From: DATBGO01 sp963695645
GTDB lineage: Bacteria > Actinomycetota > Actinomycetes > Streptosporangiales > Streptosporangiaceae
Length of the DNA: 64,000 nucleotides
Direction: 5' to 3'
Assembly: GCA_963695645.1 (NCBI GenBank)
Contig: CAVOHC010000011.1
Coordinates: 147,256-211,255, forward strand
Every line of letters starts with the position of its first letter. Within the stretch, counting starts at the first letter, position 1. Position numbers and translations under genes: made by a program. The notes under the pieces were generated by a model. It made no database searches. It saw nothing but the letters and a program-made list of their open reading frames with translations, and was not told the DNA's origin. Shown here piece after piece: positions 9,340 through 17,952 of this stretch.

Positions 9340-9896
9340 CGCCCGCCTCCATCTCGCGCCGGCTCTCGGCGCCGCAGTACCGCACGCAGCTGCTTCCTGG
9401 CCCGGTGCGCGCGGCTCTTCACCGTGCCCTCGGGAACGCCCATCAGCTCCGCCACCTCGGCGACCGGCCGGTCCTCCACGTACATCAGCCGCCAGGCCTC
9501 CCGGTTCGGGCTGCCCGCCGGCCCGAGCGCGCTGACCGCCTCGGCCAGTTCGGCCCGCAGCACGGCCGCCTCCGCCGGGTCTGCCGCCTGCTGCCCGCCC
9601 GCGTCGATGGCCGGCAGCAGCAGCTCCGCTGGCCCGCGGCGGCGCAAGAACAACGCGGCCTGCCTGCGAGCGATCCCCCACAGCCAGCCGCCCGCCGAGC
9701 CCGAGCCGCCGGGCCGGTAGCCGCCCGCGCCTCGCCACACCGCCAGGAACGTCTCCTGCAGCACGTCCTCGACCTCGGCCGCCGGCAGGGCGGCGCGCAG
9801 GCGGGCAGCCAGCCACGGCGCATGCCGCGAGAACAGCTCCCGCAACCCAGCGTCGTCACCGCCCGCCACCGCGGCGATCAGCTCATCGTCGTCCAT
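9336..9896 (-). CDS. RNA polymerase sigma factor, ECF/sigma-70 family (operon gene 1)
   Basis: 186 residues. Region 2 spans roughly residues 15-85 (LRELFSRHAPWLAARL, then VEDVLQETFLAVWRG, then GWLWGIARRQA); region 4 is at 130-178 with VAELMGVPEGTVKSRAHRARKQLR, the DNA-recognition helix-turn-helix. The linker is Ala/Glu-rich. The stop overlaps the next gene's ATG by 4 bases, so sigma factor, membrane partner and ABC exporter are translationally coupled. This suggests envelope- or toxin-stress control of the exporter. An IS66 fragment lies only about 170 bases upstream, where the promoter should be. Confidence 0.92.
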   Translation of the reverse strand: MDDDELIAAVAGGDDAGLRELFSRHAPWLAARLRAALPAAEVEDVLQETFLAVWRGAGGYRPGGSGSAGGWLWGIARRQAALFLRRRGPAELLLPAIDAGGQQAADPAEAAVLRAELAEAVSALGPAGSPNREAWRLMYVEDRPVAEVAELMGVPEGTVKSRAHRARKQLRAVLRRREPARDGGGR

Positions 9897-10068
9897 CGCT
9901 TCTCTATTGCGTTCTGGCGGCAACCGGTTCGCCCGAGCGGCAAGATTCCTTCGCCCTGCCCCTACAGGCTCGTCGTGCACATCGAGCCCCGCAACCCCTG
10001 CGCCAGTCCAGAGCGCGCCGCGCGCAGGCGGCACCAGGCCGCCTCTCCCGAGGCGGGTGGCCCCCCTA

Positions 10069-10541
10069 ATGTCCAGGTCAGGGCGGGTGGCGAAGCGGAG
10101 AATGAGATCCTCGAAGGTGAAGAATCGGCGGGCGATGCGGCGGGCGTCCTTCGCGGTCGCGGTGCGCCGGTACAGGTTCGCGGCCAGCCCGCTGGCAGCG
10201 AGTTCCCGGTAGCGGGCGATCAGGCCGTCCAGCGTGGCGGTCTCAAGGGCGGACTGGCCGGCGTGGCGGGCGGCGGCCGCGGCGTCACGCGCCTCGATGA
10301 GCAGGCAAGCCATCTGCGACGCCCAGGCCTGCTTGTCCGGCTCGAAGTCGTACAGGCCCTTCAGATCCCGGAGCAAGTGGGCCCCGCACCAGGCGTGCAG
10401 CGCATCGGTGAGGTGCCCGTACCCGGCGTAGCCGTCGCGCACGATGATGCCGGCGTAGCCGGGCAGCACGCCGCCGGCAAAGCCGACAGCTCCTCCACCG
10501 AGGGAACACCAGGCCACGGGCACATCGGGCACAGCAGGCAA
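10069..10541 (-). mobile_element. IS66-family transposase fragment (central part)
   Basis: The minus-strand frame reads GVLPGYAGIIVRDGYAGYGH, CGAHLLRDLKGLY, then FFTFEDLILRFATRPDLDI. This is the central part of the IS66 DDE transposase before the conserved N-x2-AE catalytic block, which is missing. Both ends are lost and no inverted repeats are visible. The frame accidentally stays open into the sigma-factor gene, so automated callers may fuse the two. It cannot be active. Confidence 0.82.
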
Positions 10542-10638
10542 TAATCACCATCCCGGCCCGCCGGTCAACCACCCGCCACGGCGTGTCGCAACCAGTGCCG
10601 TGCCAGGCACGTCCCGCCCCGTTCGCTAAATTGCCCCC

Positions 10639-11031
10639 ATGCGGGCCGGACACTTTGACAGCTTGATCCTGTACGTCGCGGACCTGGCGGAGGCGAGGGC
10701 GTTTTACGTCGATGCGCTCGGGCTGCCGGTGCTGTTCGAGGATGAGATCATCGTCGTGGCCGGGGACCAATCGGGCCGGGTCGTCCTGCACCGCAATGAC
10801 CGTGGCCACGACGGGCGGGGCATCTTCCCTGCTGGCTCTGGCGTGGGCGGCGCTGCGGTGCGCTTCACGGTGGACGACCCTGACGCTTGCGAGCAAGACG
10901 CCCGCGCTCACGGGCTTACCGTCCTTTGGCCAGCGCAGGAGGCAGCCTGGGGCCGGTTCCTCGTCTTGGCCGATCCTGACGGACGCTCTGTTGTGCTCGC
11001 GAAGATGAGGCCCCCGGCACCGGCCAGCTAG
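10639..11031 (+). CDS. VOC family protein (glyoxalase/bleomycin-resistance fold)
   Basis: 130 residues covering both halves of a VOC module: HFDSLILYVADLAEARAFYVDALGLPV at the start and RFLVLADPDGRSVVLAKM at the end. Candidate metal ligands are the early His and the late acidic/His positions of the two strands. Members range from glyoxalase to dioxygenases and resistance binders, and no substrate is clear. It follows the IS66 fragment and stands alone. Confidence 0.82.
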   Translation: MRAGHFDSLILYVADLAEARAFYVDALGLPVLFEDEIIVVAGDQSGRVVLHRNDRGHDGRGIFPAGSGVGGAAVRFTVDDPDACEQDARAHGLTVLWPAQEAAWGRFLVLADPDGRSVVLAKMRPPAPAS

Positions 11032-11258
11032 CCTCCGGCATTCAGCATTGGCCCACTGACTGGAGCGGAATGGTTGCTTCGCGGCTTTGAGCTGCGCTTT
11101 TGTGTCGGTCGGCTGGCTGGTATCGCGTTTGGGCGTGCACCCGATGGGTGCGCGGCGGCCGTGATTGCCGACTGGCTCGTTAGGACCTGCCGGGGACCAG
11201 GCACGCACTCAGCGGGCCATCCCCGGATCTGAGTCCAGCCAGGATGCCCTGTGTTTAG

Positions 11259-12065
11259 TCAGCCGTGGAAGAACTCGATCAGCACCGGGGCAAGCGCCGC
11301 GGGTTGCGGAACGTGGTCCTGCCGGTTCAGTGTGCGGAGTTCTGCTTCGCGGACCACCTGGCTGATGGTCTGGGCCGTGTTGTGCATGAACGGAGGGCTT
11401 GCCCCGCCGCACAGAACAAGCACGGGAACCTGCAGCTGGGCCAGCCTGTCTTTCGGTACCGCGCAGTCCCGGCCGATGATCCCGGCGTGGTCGTAGGCGA
11501 GCGTCGGCGCGAGGGCTTCCAGGTCTGGCCACAAGGACGCCTGGCGCATGCCGTCCACCTGCTCTTCGGGCGTCCCGCTAATCCGCATGGACAGTGCTAC
11601 GGCATCACCGCGCCGCCCGGCCGCCAGCGCTTCTTCGAGCTGGTCGAGATACTGCCGCCATGCCTGCTGGGCAGATGGGTCGTCGTTGTAGGGAGCCTCG
11701 TACAGCGCGATCCTCGGCGCCTTGCCGAGCTTTCTCGCGGCCTCCAGGGCCAGGCATCCGCCCGACGAGTGGCCGTAGAGGAAAGCGGTCCCGCCGGCCT
11801 CGCCGATCATCGCTTCGATGTCCTCGATCTCCCGGTCCACCGCGTAGGGATGCGTGTCCCCGCTGTCACCGCGGCCGCGGCGGTCGTAGCTGTAGACCGT
11901 GAAGTACGGCGCAAGCAGGCCGATGAGCTCTGGCTTCGATCCGCTGGACCTGGTGCTCATGGCCCCGTAGACGATGATCAGCGCGGGCCCGGTGCCTATC
12001 TGGTCGTAGGCGATGCTCGTTCCATCTTTGGACACGACGCTCTTCACTGGCACCTCACCTTCCAT
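11259..12065 (-). CDS. Alpha/beta hydrolase
   Basis: About 268 residues from the ATG at 12065; a GTG four codons later is possible because a purine-rich run precedes it. It has the oxyanion-region YGAMST, the nucleophile elbow GHSSGG (Ser about residue 101), a lid-like helical insert, and a C-terminal NRQDHVPQP carrying the likely catalytic His. The acid is probably the Asp in the YDHAG region or a nearby residue, not certain. It resembles small actinobacterial esterase/haloperoxidase-like hydrolases. Substrate unknown. The gene is monocistronic and flanked by an IS1380 remnant upstream. Confidence 0.85.
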   Translation of the reverse strand: MEGEVPVKSVVSKDGTSIAYDQIGTGPALIIVYGAMSTRSSGSKPELIGLLAPYFTVYSYDRRGRGDSGDTHPYAVDREIEDIEAMIGEAGGTAFLYGHSSGGCLALEAARKLGKAPRIALYEAPYNDDPSAQQAWRQYLDQLEEALAAGRRGDAVALSMRISGTPEEQVDGMRQASLWPDLEALAPTLAYDHAGIIGRDCAVPKDRLAQLQVPVLVLCGGASPPFMHNTAQTISQVVREAELRTLNRQDHVPQPAALAPVLIEFFHG

Positions 12066-12250
12066 CCTCCGGCATGTCCGCCTGCGCAGACCAGACGGCA
12101 AGAGAGCCGCAGACTCATCGGCAGACATAATCCCAGCACCGGTACAACACTGGCCGTCAGCATGACGGGTCCAGATAGCGAAGAGCGCCCCGGTTCTGGG
12201 AGATTACGCGGTAACCACACCATTCGAATCCCCGGGCAGGAGCGCTCCTC

Positions 12251-12400
12251 GTGATGCAGGATACGGGCTGGGACCACGCGCTGAAAGTGACTGGGAACGG
12301 CGAGGGCCTGGTCGGCCACGCCGGGGCGGTCCTGCTGCGCAAGCTGGCCGACCAGGCCGGGCTGACCGCGGCGCTGGGGCCGGCACCAGCGAACCCAGCC
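12251..12400 (+). mobile_element. IS1380-family transposase fragment (N-terminal end)
   Basis: The frame reads MQDTGWDHALKVTGNGEGLV and then GHAGAVLLRKLADQAGLTAAL, the typical first 45 residues of IS1380-type transposases of actinobacteria. After AALG the similarity stops and the frame closes at 12442. No catalytic DDE part remains. The roughly 100 bases before the start may hold the old left end of the element, but no second terminal repeat is seen. Confidence 0.75.
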
Positions 12401-12450
12401 CGCTCAGCGAACAGCCATAAAACGCCGACGCTTGCTGAATAGCTACATCG

Positions 12451-12930
12451 CTACTGCTGCTCCGACCAGTGCCCCGGCGGCGCGTTCTCGGGTTCCTCGG
12501 TGTCGTACCGCAGGCGCAAGCGGCGCAGCTCTTCCTGAGAGAGTTTGCCCGCGGCGACGACCGCCAGTATCTCCTCAAAGTACCGGTCCAGCCCCGCCGG
12601 GGAGGCGATACCCAGCCACCGGGCCGGACCCGTACCGGGATTGCGGAAGTCGTGCATCACGCCCGGGGGAACGTTGACGAACGATCCCGGTCCTACCCGC
12701 CGGACCACGCCGTCGACGAAGAAGTCAAACTCGCCGTCGAGCACGTAGAACAGTTCCTCATGGGTGTGGTGCACGTGCGGCCGGGGCCCGGCGAAGCCCG
12801 GGTCGGCGGTTAACTCGATCACCACGAAGTCGCCTGGTTTCCTGTCGTTGACCGCCTTAAACACAGCGGTGACGCCCGGAAGCACGATCACCTTGCCTGC
12901 TCCCGGACCGAGAATCTGACCCTCACTCAT
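12451..12930 (-). CDS. Cupin-domain protein (quercetinase-like)
   Basis: 159 residues. The cupin motif 1 is clear, with HVHHTHEELFYVLDGE (ligands His, His and Glu around residues 53-60), and motif 2 is FVNVPPGVMHDFRNPG with the fourth His. A helical C-terminus (about 110-159, rich in Glu and Arg) follows and is common in actinobacterial quercetin-2,3-dioxygenase-like cupins. Whether it is an enzyme or a binding protein cannot be said. It is isolated, between an IS1380 remnant and a threonine-aldolase-like gene. Confidence 0.85.
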   Translation of the reverse strand: MSEGQILGPGAGKVIVLPGVTAVFKAVNDRKPGDFVVIELTADPGFAGPRPHVHHTHEELFYVLDGEFDFFVDGVVRRVGPGSFVNVPPGVMHDFRNPGTGPARWLGIASPAGLDRYFEEILAVVAAGKLSQEELRRLRLRYDTEEPENAPPGHWSEQQ

Positions 12931-13126
12931 ACGCCAACCCCTCGGGTCTCGTTCCGCTGGGCGGTTCCGCCATGCCGCTCGCGCGCAGCGCGCCTTCGCC
13001 AGCCGTCCCTTTCCCGCCAGCGCGAAGCTCTCAGCCTATAAGATCCGTACTATTCAGCGTCGTTCTCAATGAAGTCGACGAGCGCGCCCAGACAGCAGCG
13101 ACCTAGTAGATCGCTTCGTCCTCCTG

Positions 13127-14080
13127 CTAGGCGGCAACGACGGCGAGTCCGTCTGCGGCCTGGCGCGGCTCCTGTGTGGCGTTCAGCAGCAGGTGCATCA
13201 TCGGAACCTGCGGCGGGTCGGGTATGACCCGGACGCCCGGGACGTCGCCGAGCGCGGCCGCGATCGCGCGGGCGTGGCTGAGATAGGCGGGCATCAGCGG
13301 AAGCCGGAGCCGCAGGCAGCTCAGCGCCGACGCGGCGTTCGGCCACAGACCGAACAAAGTGCCACCCATGCGCTGCCGCCACTCTCGCACCTCGGCGACG
13401 ATGTCCGCGGGGCCAGCCACGCAGCAGCCCGCCAGCGCGCCGATGCCCTTGTAGAACGACACGTAGACGGTGTCGAAAAGCGCCGCGATCTCGGCCAGCG
13501 GCCTGCCGTACCCGGCAGCCGACTCCCATAGCCGGGCACCGTCCAGGTGCGTGGCGGCTCCCCGGCCCCTGGCCCATTCGACCGACGCCTGCAGCTCTTC
13601 CCAGTCTGGCTGCTGGCCACCCAGATCGCGTTGCGGCAGCTCGATCAGCAGCGCAGCGGGCGGCTCGCTGACCGCGTGCAGGTCATCGATGGTCATCAGG
13701 CGGTCCAGGCCGCCGGCCGGGCGGCCGGTCAGGCCGTGCAACCGCTGGTAGGCCTGGCCTTCGTGCCGGTCCAGGTGGCACATCGGGTGGAAGATGACCG
13801 TCCGTCGCCGCCGCCTGTCGGCGTGTACCCGCAGCACTGACTGCTGGGCCATCGTGCCGCTGGGCACGAACGCGGCCGCTGGCTTGCCAAGCAGCCCGGC
13901 GATCTCCGACTCCAGTTCGGCGACCACGCCGCCGTCGCCGTAGCGGTCGGTGACCGTGTCGGCCGGGATTCCGGCCAGCAGGCCAGCTGCGGTCACCGGG
14001 CCATGGCCAGCGACGAAGCGGGTGCACTGGCCGCGCAGCGCGGCCTGCTCAGCGAGGGACAGCTCATCAATGGCAGGCAT
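13127..14080 (-). CDS. Threonine aldolase/beta-eliminating lyase family PLP enzyme, possibly C-terminally shortened
   Basis: 317 residues. The fold-type I landmarks are present: FVPSGTMAQQ for cofactor phosphate, HLDGARLWES with the PLP-ring Asp, and SFYKGIGALAG with the Schiff-base Lys (about residue 211). Members cleave L-threonine or related beta-hydroxy amino acids. The protein ends at GLAVVAA, some 40 residues before the usual end of the small domain, and the bases after the stop remain open in another frame to 13050, so a late frameshift is possible. It is monocistronic. Confidence 0.8.
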   Translation of the reverse strand: MPAIDELSLAEQAALRGQCTRFVAGHGPVTAAGLLAGIPADTVTDRYGDGGVVAELESEIAGLLGKPAAAFVPSGTMAQQSVLRVHADRRRRRTVIFHPMCHLDRHEGQAYQRLHGLTGRPAGGLDRLMTIDDLHAVSEPPAALLIELPQRDLGGQQPDWEELQASVEWARGRGAATHLDGARLWESAAGYGRPLAEIAALFDTVYVSFYKGIGALAGCCVAGPADIVAEVREWRQRMGGTLFGLWPNAASALSCLRLRLPLMPAYLSHARAIAAALGDVPGVRVIPDPPQVPMMHLLLNATQEPRQAADGLAVVAA

Positions 14081-14178
14081 GCCTCATTATGCCGTCAGGG
14101 ACGGCCGGGCTCAGCGGCAAGCTAGGGACCTGGTACGAGCGCGACCTGAGCGCAGGCCGACTCCGGGCATTTTCCGTA

Positions 14179-14934
14179 TCATGCCTGGTCGGCGGTCTTC
14201 GTGATGTCGGCCGGCTGAGGATCAGCGTCGCTCGTTCCCGGTCCCTGGACGGCTGCGGCGGCGGCGGCCATCATCGGTTCGCCCTTCTTCCCCTGGTATC
14301 TGCCGTAGGCGACCGTCCACGCCATGAAGATGCCCGCCCAGATATACGGCAGGACCTTGGAAAGGGACAGGGCCGTGCCGGTCGAGGTGTTATAGACGAT
14401 GGCGACCCGCAGGGCGGCTTCGAGCAGGAAACCGACGCCCCATACGGCGGTGATGATCCGGAAGATGTGCCGGAAGCCCTCATATTGCCAGAGGCCGGTC
14501 ATCTCGCGGCCTTTAGCGGTGTCCGGGCCGATGAACTCCACGGCGAAGCCGTACATCAGCGGGCGCCGCGTCCACAGCGAGCCCAGGCAGGCCACGCCGA
14601 ATATGGCCGTGGGCACCGATCCCTCCATCAGCACCAGCCTGGCGCTGTGGCTGATCAGGCCCAGCACCGTGCCGACGAGGATCCCGGCTAGGACCAGGGC
14701 GCCGACGACGTCGAGACGGCGGTGCTGGATGACGCCAATGGCCACGCCCAGTGCGGGGAACACGCCGCTCAGCACCAGAGCCGTCACCGTGCTCATCCCG
14801 GCGGAGCGCAGCAGGCTGTACGCGATCAGCGGTGCGGCGACGTCGATGATGACGATTTTCGCGATCGAGCGGACTCGGCCGGTTATCTCCGGCTTGGTTC
14901 CTGCGGTTGGCTTGGCATCGCGGCTCGCGTCCAC
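14179..14934 (-). CDS. VC0807-family-like membrane protein
   Basis: 251 residues with about six membrane helices, starting after a charged N-terminus of about 25 residues (IAKIVIIDVAAPLIAYSLL). The conserved centre SLWTRRPLMYGFA, followed by a lumenal/cytosolic loop and GFRHIFRIITAVWGVGFL, is typical of VC0807-type proteins. Function is unknown. It diverges from a PadR regulator, and the intervening 155 bases contain a perfect palindrome, so it is a likely PadR target. Confidence 0.75.
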   Translation of the reverse strand: MDASRDAKPTAGTKPEITGRVRSIAKIVIIDVAAPLIAYSLLRSAGMSTVTALVLSGVFPALGVAIGVIQHRRLDVVGALVLAGILVGTVLGLISHSARLVLMEGSVPTAIFGVACLGSLWTRRPLMYGFAVEFIGPDTAKGREMTGLWQYEGFRHIFRIITAVWGVGFLLEAALRVAIVYNTSTGTALSLSKVLPYIWAGIFMAWTVAYGRYQGKKGEPMMAAAAAAVQGPGTSDADPQPADITKTADQA

Positions 14935-15047
14935 GACAAGTGCCTTTCGTGCTGGCCTGCGGATCCCTGTCCTCGTCTGGCGGTGGCAAGCGCTGCTGCT
15001 CCGAGCCAGGTGAAATGGTGCGCGCCCCCAGCTATCTTCCCAGCAGC

Positions 15048-15066
15048 ATAGGTCGGTTCGACCTAT
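15048..15066. promoter_or_regulatory. Perfect palindrome, probable PadR operator
   Basis: ATAGGTCG, 3 bases, CGACCTAT: a perfect 8-base inverted repeat immediately before the PadR gene and between two divergent genes. PadR proteins are dimers that usually bind such palindromes next to their own start and repress themselves and the adjacent transport or membrane gene. Assignment as operator is inference from position and symmetry. Confidence 0.7.
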
Positions 15067-15089
15067 GGAGGCAAGGTAGATTGCTGATC

Positions 15090-15668
15090 ATGGCCGAACC
15101 ACAGCTCACCCCGTTCGAGCACATACTGATCGGCCTGGTCTGCCTGTCGCCGGCCTCCGGCTACGACCTGAAGCGGATATTCGCCGCCACTCCGATGGGC
15201 ATCTACCAGCCCAGTTCCGGTTCGCTCTATCCGGCGTTGCGCCGCCTGGAAGCGAAGGGCCTGGTAAAGGCACGGGACGGGACCGACGAGTCGGCCAGGC
15301 ACCGCCGCGTGTACGAGCCGACCCAGGCCGGCCGGGCGGCCCACGCGACCTGGCTGCACACGCCCGTGGAAGTGTCCACGGTCTCGCGTGACCTGGGGTT
15401 GCACCTCATGCGCTTCGTAATGATGGAACACGCGTCTTCACGCGAGGAGGTGCTCAGCTTCCTCGATAACCTCAAGGATGCGCTCGCGGCGTTCACCGCC
15501 GGGCTGGAGCGGTACGCGGGAGCCACCGCGCAGCTCGACGATCGCCACCCGGGCCTGGCCCTGGACCACGGCCTGGCGGTCTACCGCGCCAGCCTGCGAT
15601 GGACCAGGCACGCCATCGCCGCACTCCGCGCCGCTCCTGCCCCCTCCTCGCAGCCATCGTCTTGGTAG
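15090..15668 (+). CDS. PadR-family transcriptional regulator
   Basis: 192 residues from the ATG at 15090. A TTG at 15081 is better spaced from the GGAGG at 15067-15071 and may be the real start. The winged helix spans about residues 8-85 (FEHILIGLVCLSPASGYDLK, then SGSLYPALRRLEAKGLV and the wing RRVYEPTQAGRAA). A C-terminal Vir_act_alpha_C-type helical dimerisation half follows. Ligands for the family include phenolic acids and multidrug substrates; none is evident here. The gene's 3' end runs directly into an IS5-type fragment. Confidence 0.9.
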   Translation: MAEPQLTPFEHILIGLVCLSPASGYDLKRIFAATPMGIYQPSSGSLYPALRRLEAKGLVKARDGTDESARHRRVYEPTQAGRAAHATWLHTPVEVSTVSRDLGLHLMRFVMMEHASSREEVLSFLDNLKDALAAFTAGLERYAGATAQLDDRHPGLALDHGLAVYRASLRWTRHAIAALRAAPAPSSQPSSW

Positions 15669-15838
15669 CCGCGGGTCACGCCTGTGACGGCAAGGAGCCG
15701 GCCATCAGCGTCAAAGGCGAGGTCATTGACCTGTGGTACTCCGGGAAGGCGCACACCCACGACGGCAGCATCCAGGCGGTGACCGCCCCGGACGGGCTGC
15801 CGCTGTGGGTTTCGGCGGTGGAGCCCGGCCGTATTTGA
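15669..15838 (+). mobile_element. IS5-family (DDE_Tnp_4 type) transposase fragment
   Basis: The plus-strand frame reads ISVKGEVIDLWYSGKAHTHD, then IQAVTAPDGLPLWVSAVEPG, the catalytic-domain centre of IS5/IS1182-like transposases (first Asp block region). It has no start, no end and no visible terminal repeats, and begins at the stop of the PadR gene. The next 196 bases (15839-16034) contain several GTTCGCGA-type short repeats, possibly debris of the same element, and no gene. Confidence 0.7.
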
Positions 15839-16034
15839 ATGGCAGCGGGCCGACTTGCGTTTCGCGGGACACAACCTCGACTGATTTTGTTCGCGAAAGT
15901 AACCGCGAATGTTCGCGAGTTTTGACCGCGCTTGCCGGTCCGGACCATGATCAATGTTCGGGAGCAGCGACCGCAGTCTGCAGTGCAGGTTGCGGGCCTT
16001 GCATGACGATTAAGCGGGTCTGCCAGTGCTGTGT

Positions 16035-16787
16035 TCAGCTGCCGACGGCTGGGCGTCTGGGCTGGGCTGGTAACGGGGTAAGGCGGATGCTTGTCTGGGT
16101 TCCGAGCTCGCGGAATCCGAGGGCACCGGCGACACGCCGAGACGTCTGCGGTCGTGCCCGCCACTGTGGCAGCTTGCCTTCGTGGATTGCGTGGGTAACG
16201 GCGGCTGATGCGGCGGCGCGGGCCAGGCCGCGGCCCCGTGCCGCGGCAGCCGTCAGCACGCAGAGGTGCGCGGTGCGGCAGGGCCAGTCCCGGTAGCCTG
16301 CGGCGGCAACGATGTGGCCGTGCTCGCGGATTGTGAAGGCTGGCGAGGTGATCTCCGGCATGCCGCTTTCTTCGAGATCGGCGGTGCCGGCTGCCGACAG
16401 GAACATTCTCAGGGCGGGGTCGTGCGGATCCAGCGGCCGGGCGGGGGCGTGATCATGCTGGGGGCGGAAGTCCGCAGGGTCCAGGTAGGCCAGGGTCGCC
16501 GGGCCGCGTATCTCTGCGATGTGCAGCCTGCGGCTGAGTACTGCGGTGTCGGTGAGAGACGCGGCGGGCAGGCTGCTGAGGGCTTGCTGCATGTGGTGCG
16601 CGGTTGCCGGATCCGGTGCGGTGGCGATGGCAGCGTCTTCGATGACCACGATGCCGGTCCAGCCTGGCGGGCAGAGATAGGACCGGGGAGACACGGCGAC
16701 GCTGATGATAGGGGTGAACTCGGCCGGAGTCCCGGCGAGGCTTTCCCACAGCGCCCGGGTCCTGGCTGTCAGTGCGGGCAAGGGCAT
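16035..16787 (-). CDS. GNAT-family N-acetyltransferase
   Basis: 250 residues. The C-terminal half holds the GNAT acetyl-CoA site: AGYRDWPCRTAHLCVLTAAAARGRGLARA, where the R-G-R-G-L turn is motif A, followed by the helix SAAVTHAIHEGKLPQWRARP and GFRELGTQTSIRL. The N-terminal 120 residues look like a degenerate second GNAT half or a substrate-binding extension. The acceptor is unknown. It stands alone. Confidence 0.8.
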   Translation of the reverse strand: MPLPALTARTRALWESLAGTPAEFTPIISVAVSPRSYLCPPGWTGIVVIEDAAIATAPDPATAHHMQQALSSLPAASLTDTAVLSRRLHIAEIRGPATLAYLDPADFRPQHDHAPARPLDPHDPALRMFLSAAGTADLEESGMPEITSPAFTIREHGHIVAAAGYRDWPCRTAHLCVLTAAAARGRGLARAAASAAVTHAIHEGKLPQWRARPQTSRRVAGALGFRELGTQTSIRLTPLPAQPRRPAVGS

Positions 16788-16924
16788 AGCTCAATCTTGC
16801 TGGGTGATTATGGCTGGCCTGGCGGGAAGAGGTGTTCGCCGTCGTTGCTACCGAGCAGGAAGATGAACCTGGCCTCTGGATGTCAGGAATTTCGGCGAGC
16901 CTCCCACCAGGTCCGCAGCCGCCG

Positions 16925-17122
16925 CTAACTGCTGGGATGCGGCGCGGTGCAGTGGATTTGCGGGTTCACGCCCAGGTAGTTGAGGGGGCCGGCGAGGATC
17001 GTCACAGCGGTCGTGCTGGCCTTGCTGCAGCTGCCGATGGTCCCGTGGTAATCGCCACGCTGCCCGGCGGCGAAGCCGCCGATGACCAGCCAGATGATAA
17101 GAAGCACCGATCCGATGTGCAT
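16925..17122 (-). CDS. Small membrane protein of an actinobacterial conserved type
   Basis: 65 residues: one N-terminal membrane helix (SVLLIIWLVIGGFAAGQRGD), then a short segment with two cysteines and the phrase AVTILAGPLNYLGVNP that recurs in small actinobacterial membrane proteins I recognise by pattern. A single-pass or hairpin topology is likely. No function is known. It has an ATG start and no operon partner. Confidence 0.65.
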   Translation of the reverse strand: MHIGSVLLIIWLVIGGFAAGQRGDYHGTIGSCSKASTTAVTILAGPLNYLGVNPQIHCTAPHPSS

Positions 17123-17540
17123 GTGGCCTCCCTCAGCACTATTAGCAGCCTTAAATCAAAGAGAAAGCCAGTAACAGCTGCCGGTACTTATCCTTTGCCC
17201 AGGCCCTGGAATGAAGCCTACCCAGGCGCGGCGACGCCGAGTCCGGTATGCGCCGGCGTCCGTGCTTTTCCAGAAATCTGGAAGCTGGCGTGGCCTTTCA
17301 AAAAGCTGGCGGGCAGCGAACCAGGAATGATCGCCGGTGCTGCAGCGGCCGGATCGCAGTCCGGCCGACCAGCCAGGAGGTTCTTCCTTCGCCAGTGGCC
17401 GGCGGCCGTCGTGGCGGGAGGAGGACCGGCATCTGATCGGGCCGCAAGGCAAGAAGAGATAACAACGTCTGTACGCTGGAGCCTCGCCGTCAGGAGCCCG
17501 GCGTACGACATGGGCAACCACCGCCAGTCAGGAGGCCGCT
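17123..17540. other. Gene-free stretch
   Basis: About 420 bases. The open frames crossing it lack family patterns and are shadows of neighbouring genes. The last 15 bases hold the GGAGG ribosome site for the following VOC gene. I see no RNA gene or repeat here. Confidence 0.5.
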
Positions 17541-17939
17541 GTGCCTGAGTTCCCGCCGATCGCCCACGTCGCCGTGACGGTGACTGATCTGGATCGAAGC
17601 ACTCGCTGGTACAGCGAGCTGCTGGCCGCCGAACCTGTCCTCGACGAGGACGAGCAGATCGGGGGCTTTCACCACACCGTGTTCGCGCTCGGCGGAGGGC
17701 AGCTGCTCGGCTTGCATACGCACACCGATGCCGCAACTGACAGATTCGACGAGCACCGCACTGGCCTGGATCACGTTGCCTTCGCCTGCCGTGACCGCGG
17801 TGAGCTGCAGGGGTGGGCCGCACGCCTGGACGAACTCGGCATTGTGCATGGCGGGATCGTGGACGCCCATTATGGCTCTGGTGTCTCCTTCCGCGATCCA
17901 GACGGAATTGCGCTCGAGTTCTTCGCGCCGCCTGCCTGA
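17541..17939 (+). CDS. VOC family protein
   Basis: 132 residues from a GTG with GGAGG eight bases upstream. It begins IAHVAVTVTDLDRSTRWYSELL, continues with GLDHVAFACRDRGELQGWAARL, and ends FRDPDGIALEFFAPP. The conserved early His, central His and late Glu positions match the VOC metal site. It resembles actinobacterial glyoxalase-like proteins of unknown substrate. It converges on mftF with only 13 bases between the stops, but nothing ties it functionally to that operon. Confidence 0.85.
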   Translation: MPEFPPIAHVAVTVTDLDRSTRWYSELLAAEPVLDEDEQIGGFHHTVFALGGGQLLGLHTHTDAATDRFDEHRTGLDHVAFACRDRGELQGWAARLDELGIVHGGIVDAHYGSGVSFRDPDGIALEFFAPPA

Positions 17940-17952
17940 CCCAGGCCTTGCC

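Noticed and set aside
9336..10541. One long 401-codon open frame covering sigma factor and transposase-like sequence
   Set aside because: The frame is continuous only by chance. The sigma factor has its own start at 9896 and the upstream part is an IS66 fragment in the same phase.
8022..10544. 840-codon plus-strand ORF
   Set aside because: It is a shadow frame in very GC-rich coding DNA, opposite five well-supported genes.
12204..12250. tRNA-like TTCGAATCCCC string
   Set aside because: It is only a T-loop-like word. No acceptor stem or anticodon arm can be folded around it, and it lies at an IS1380 relic.
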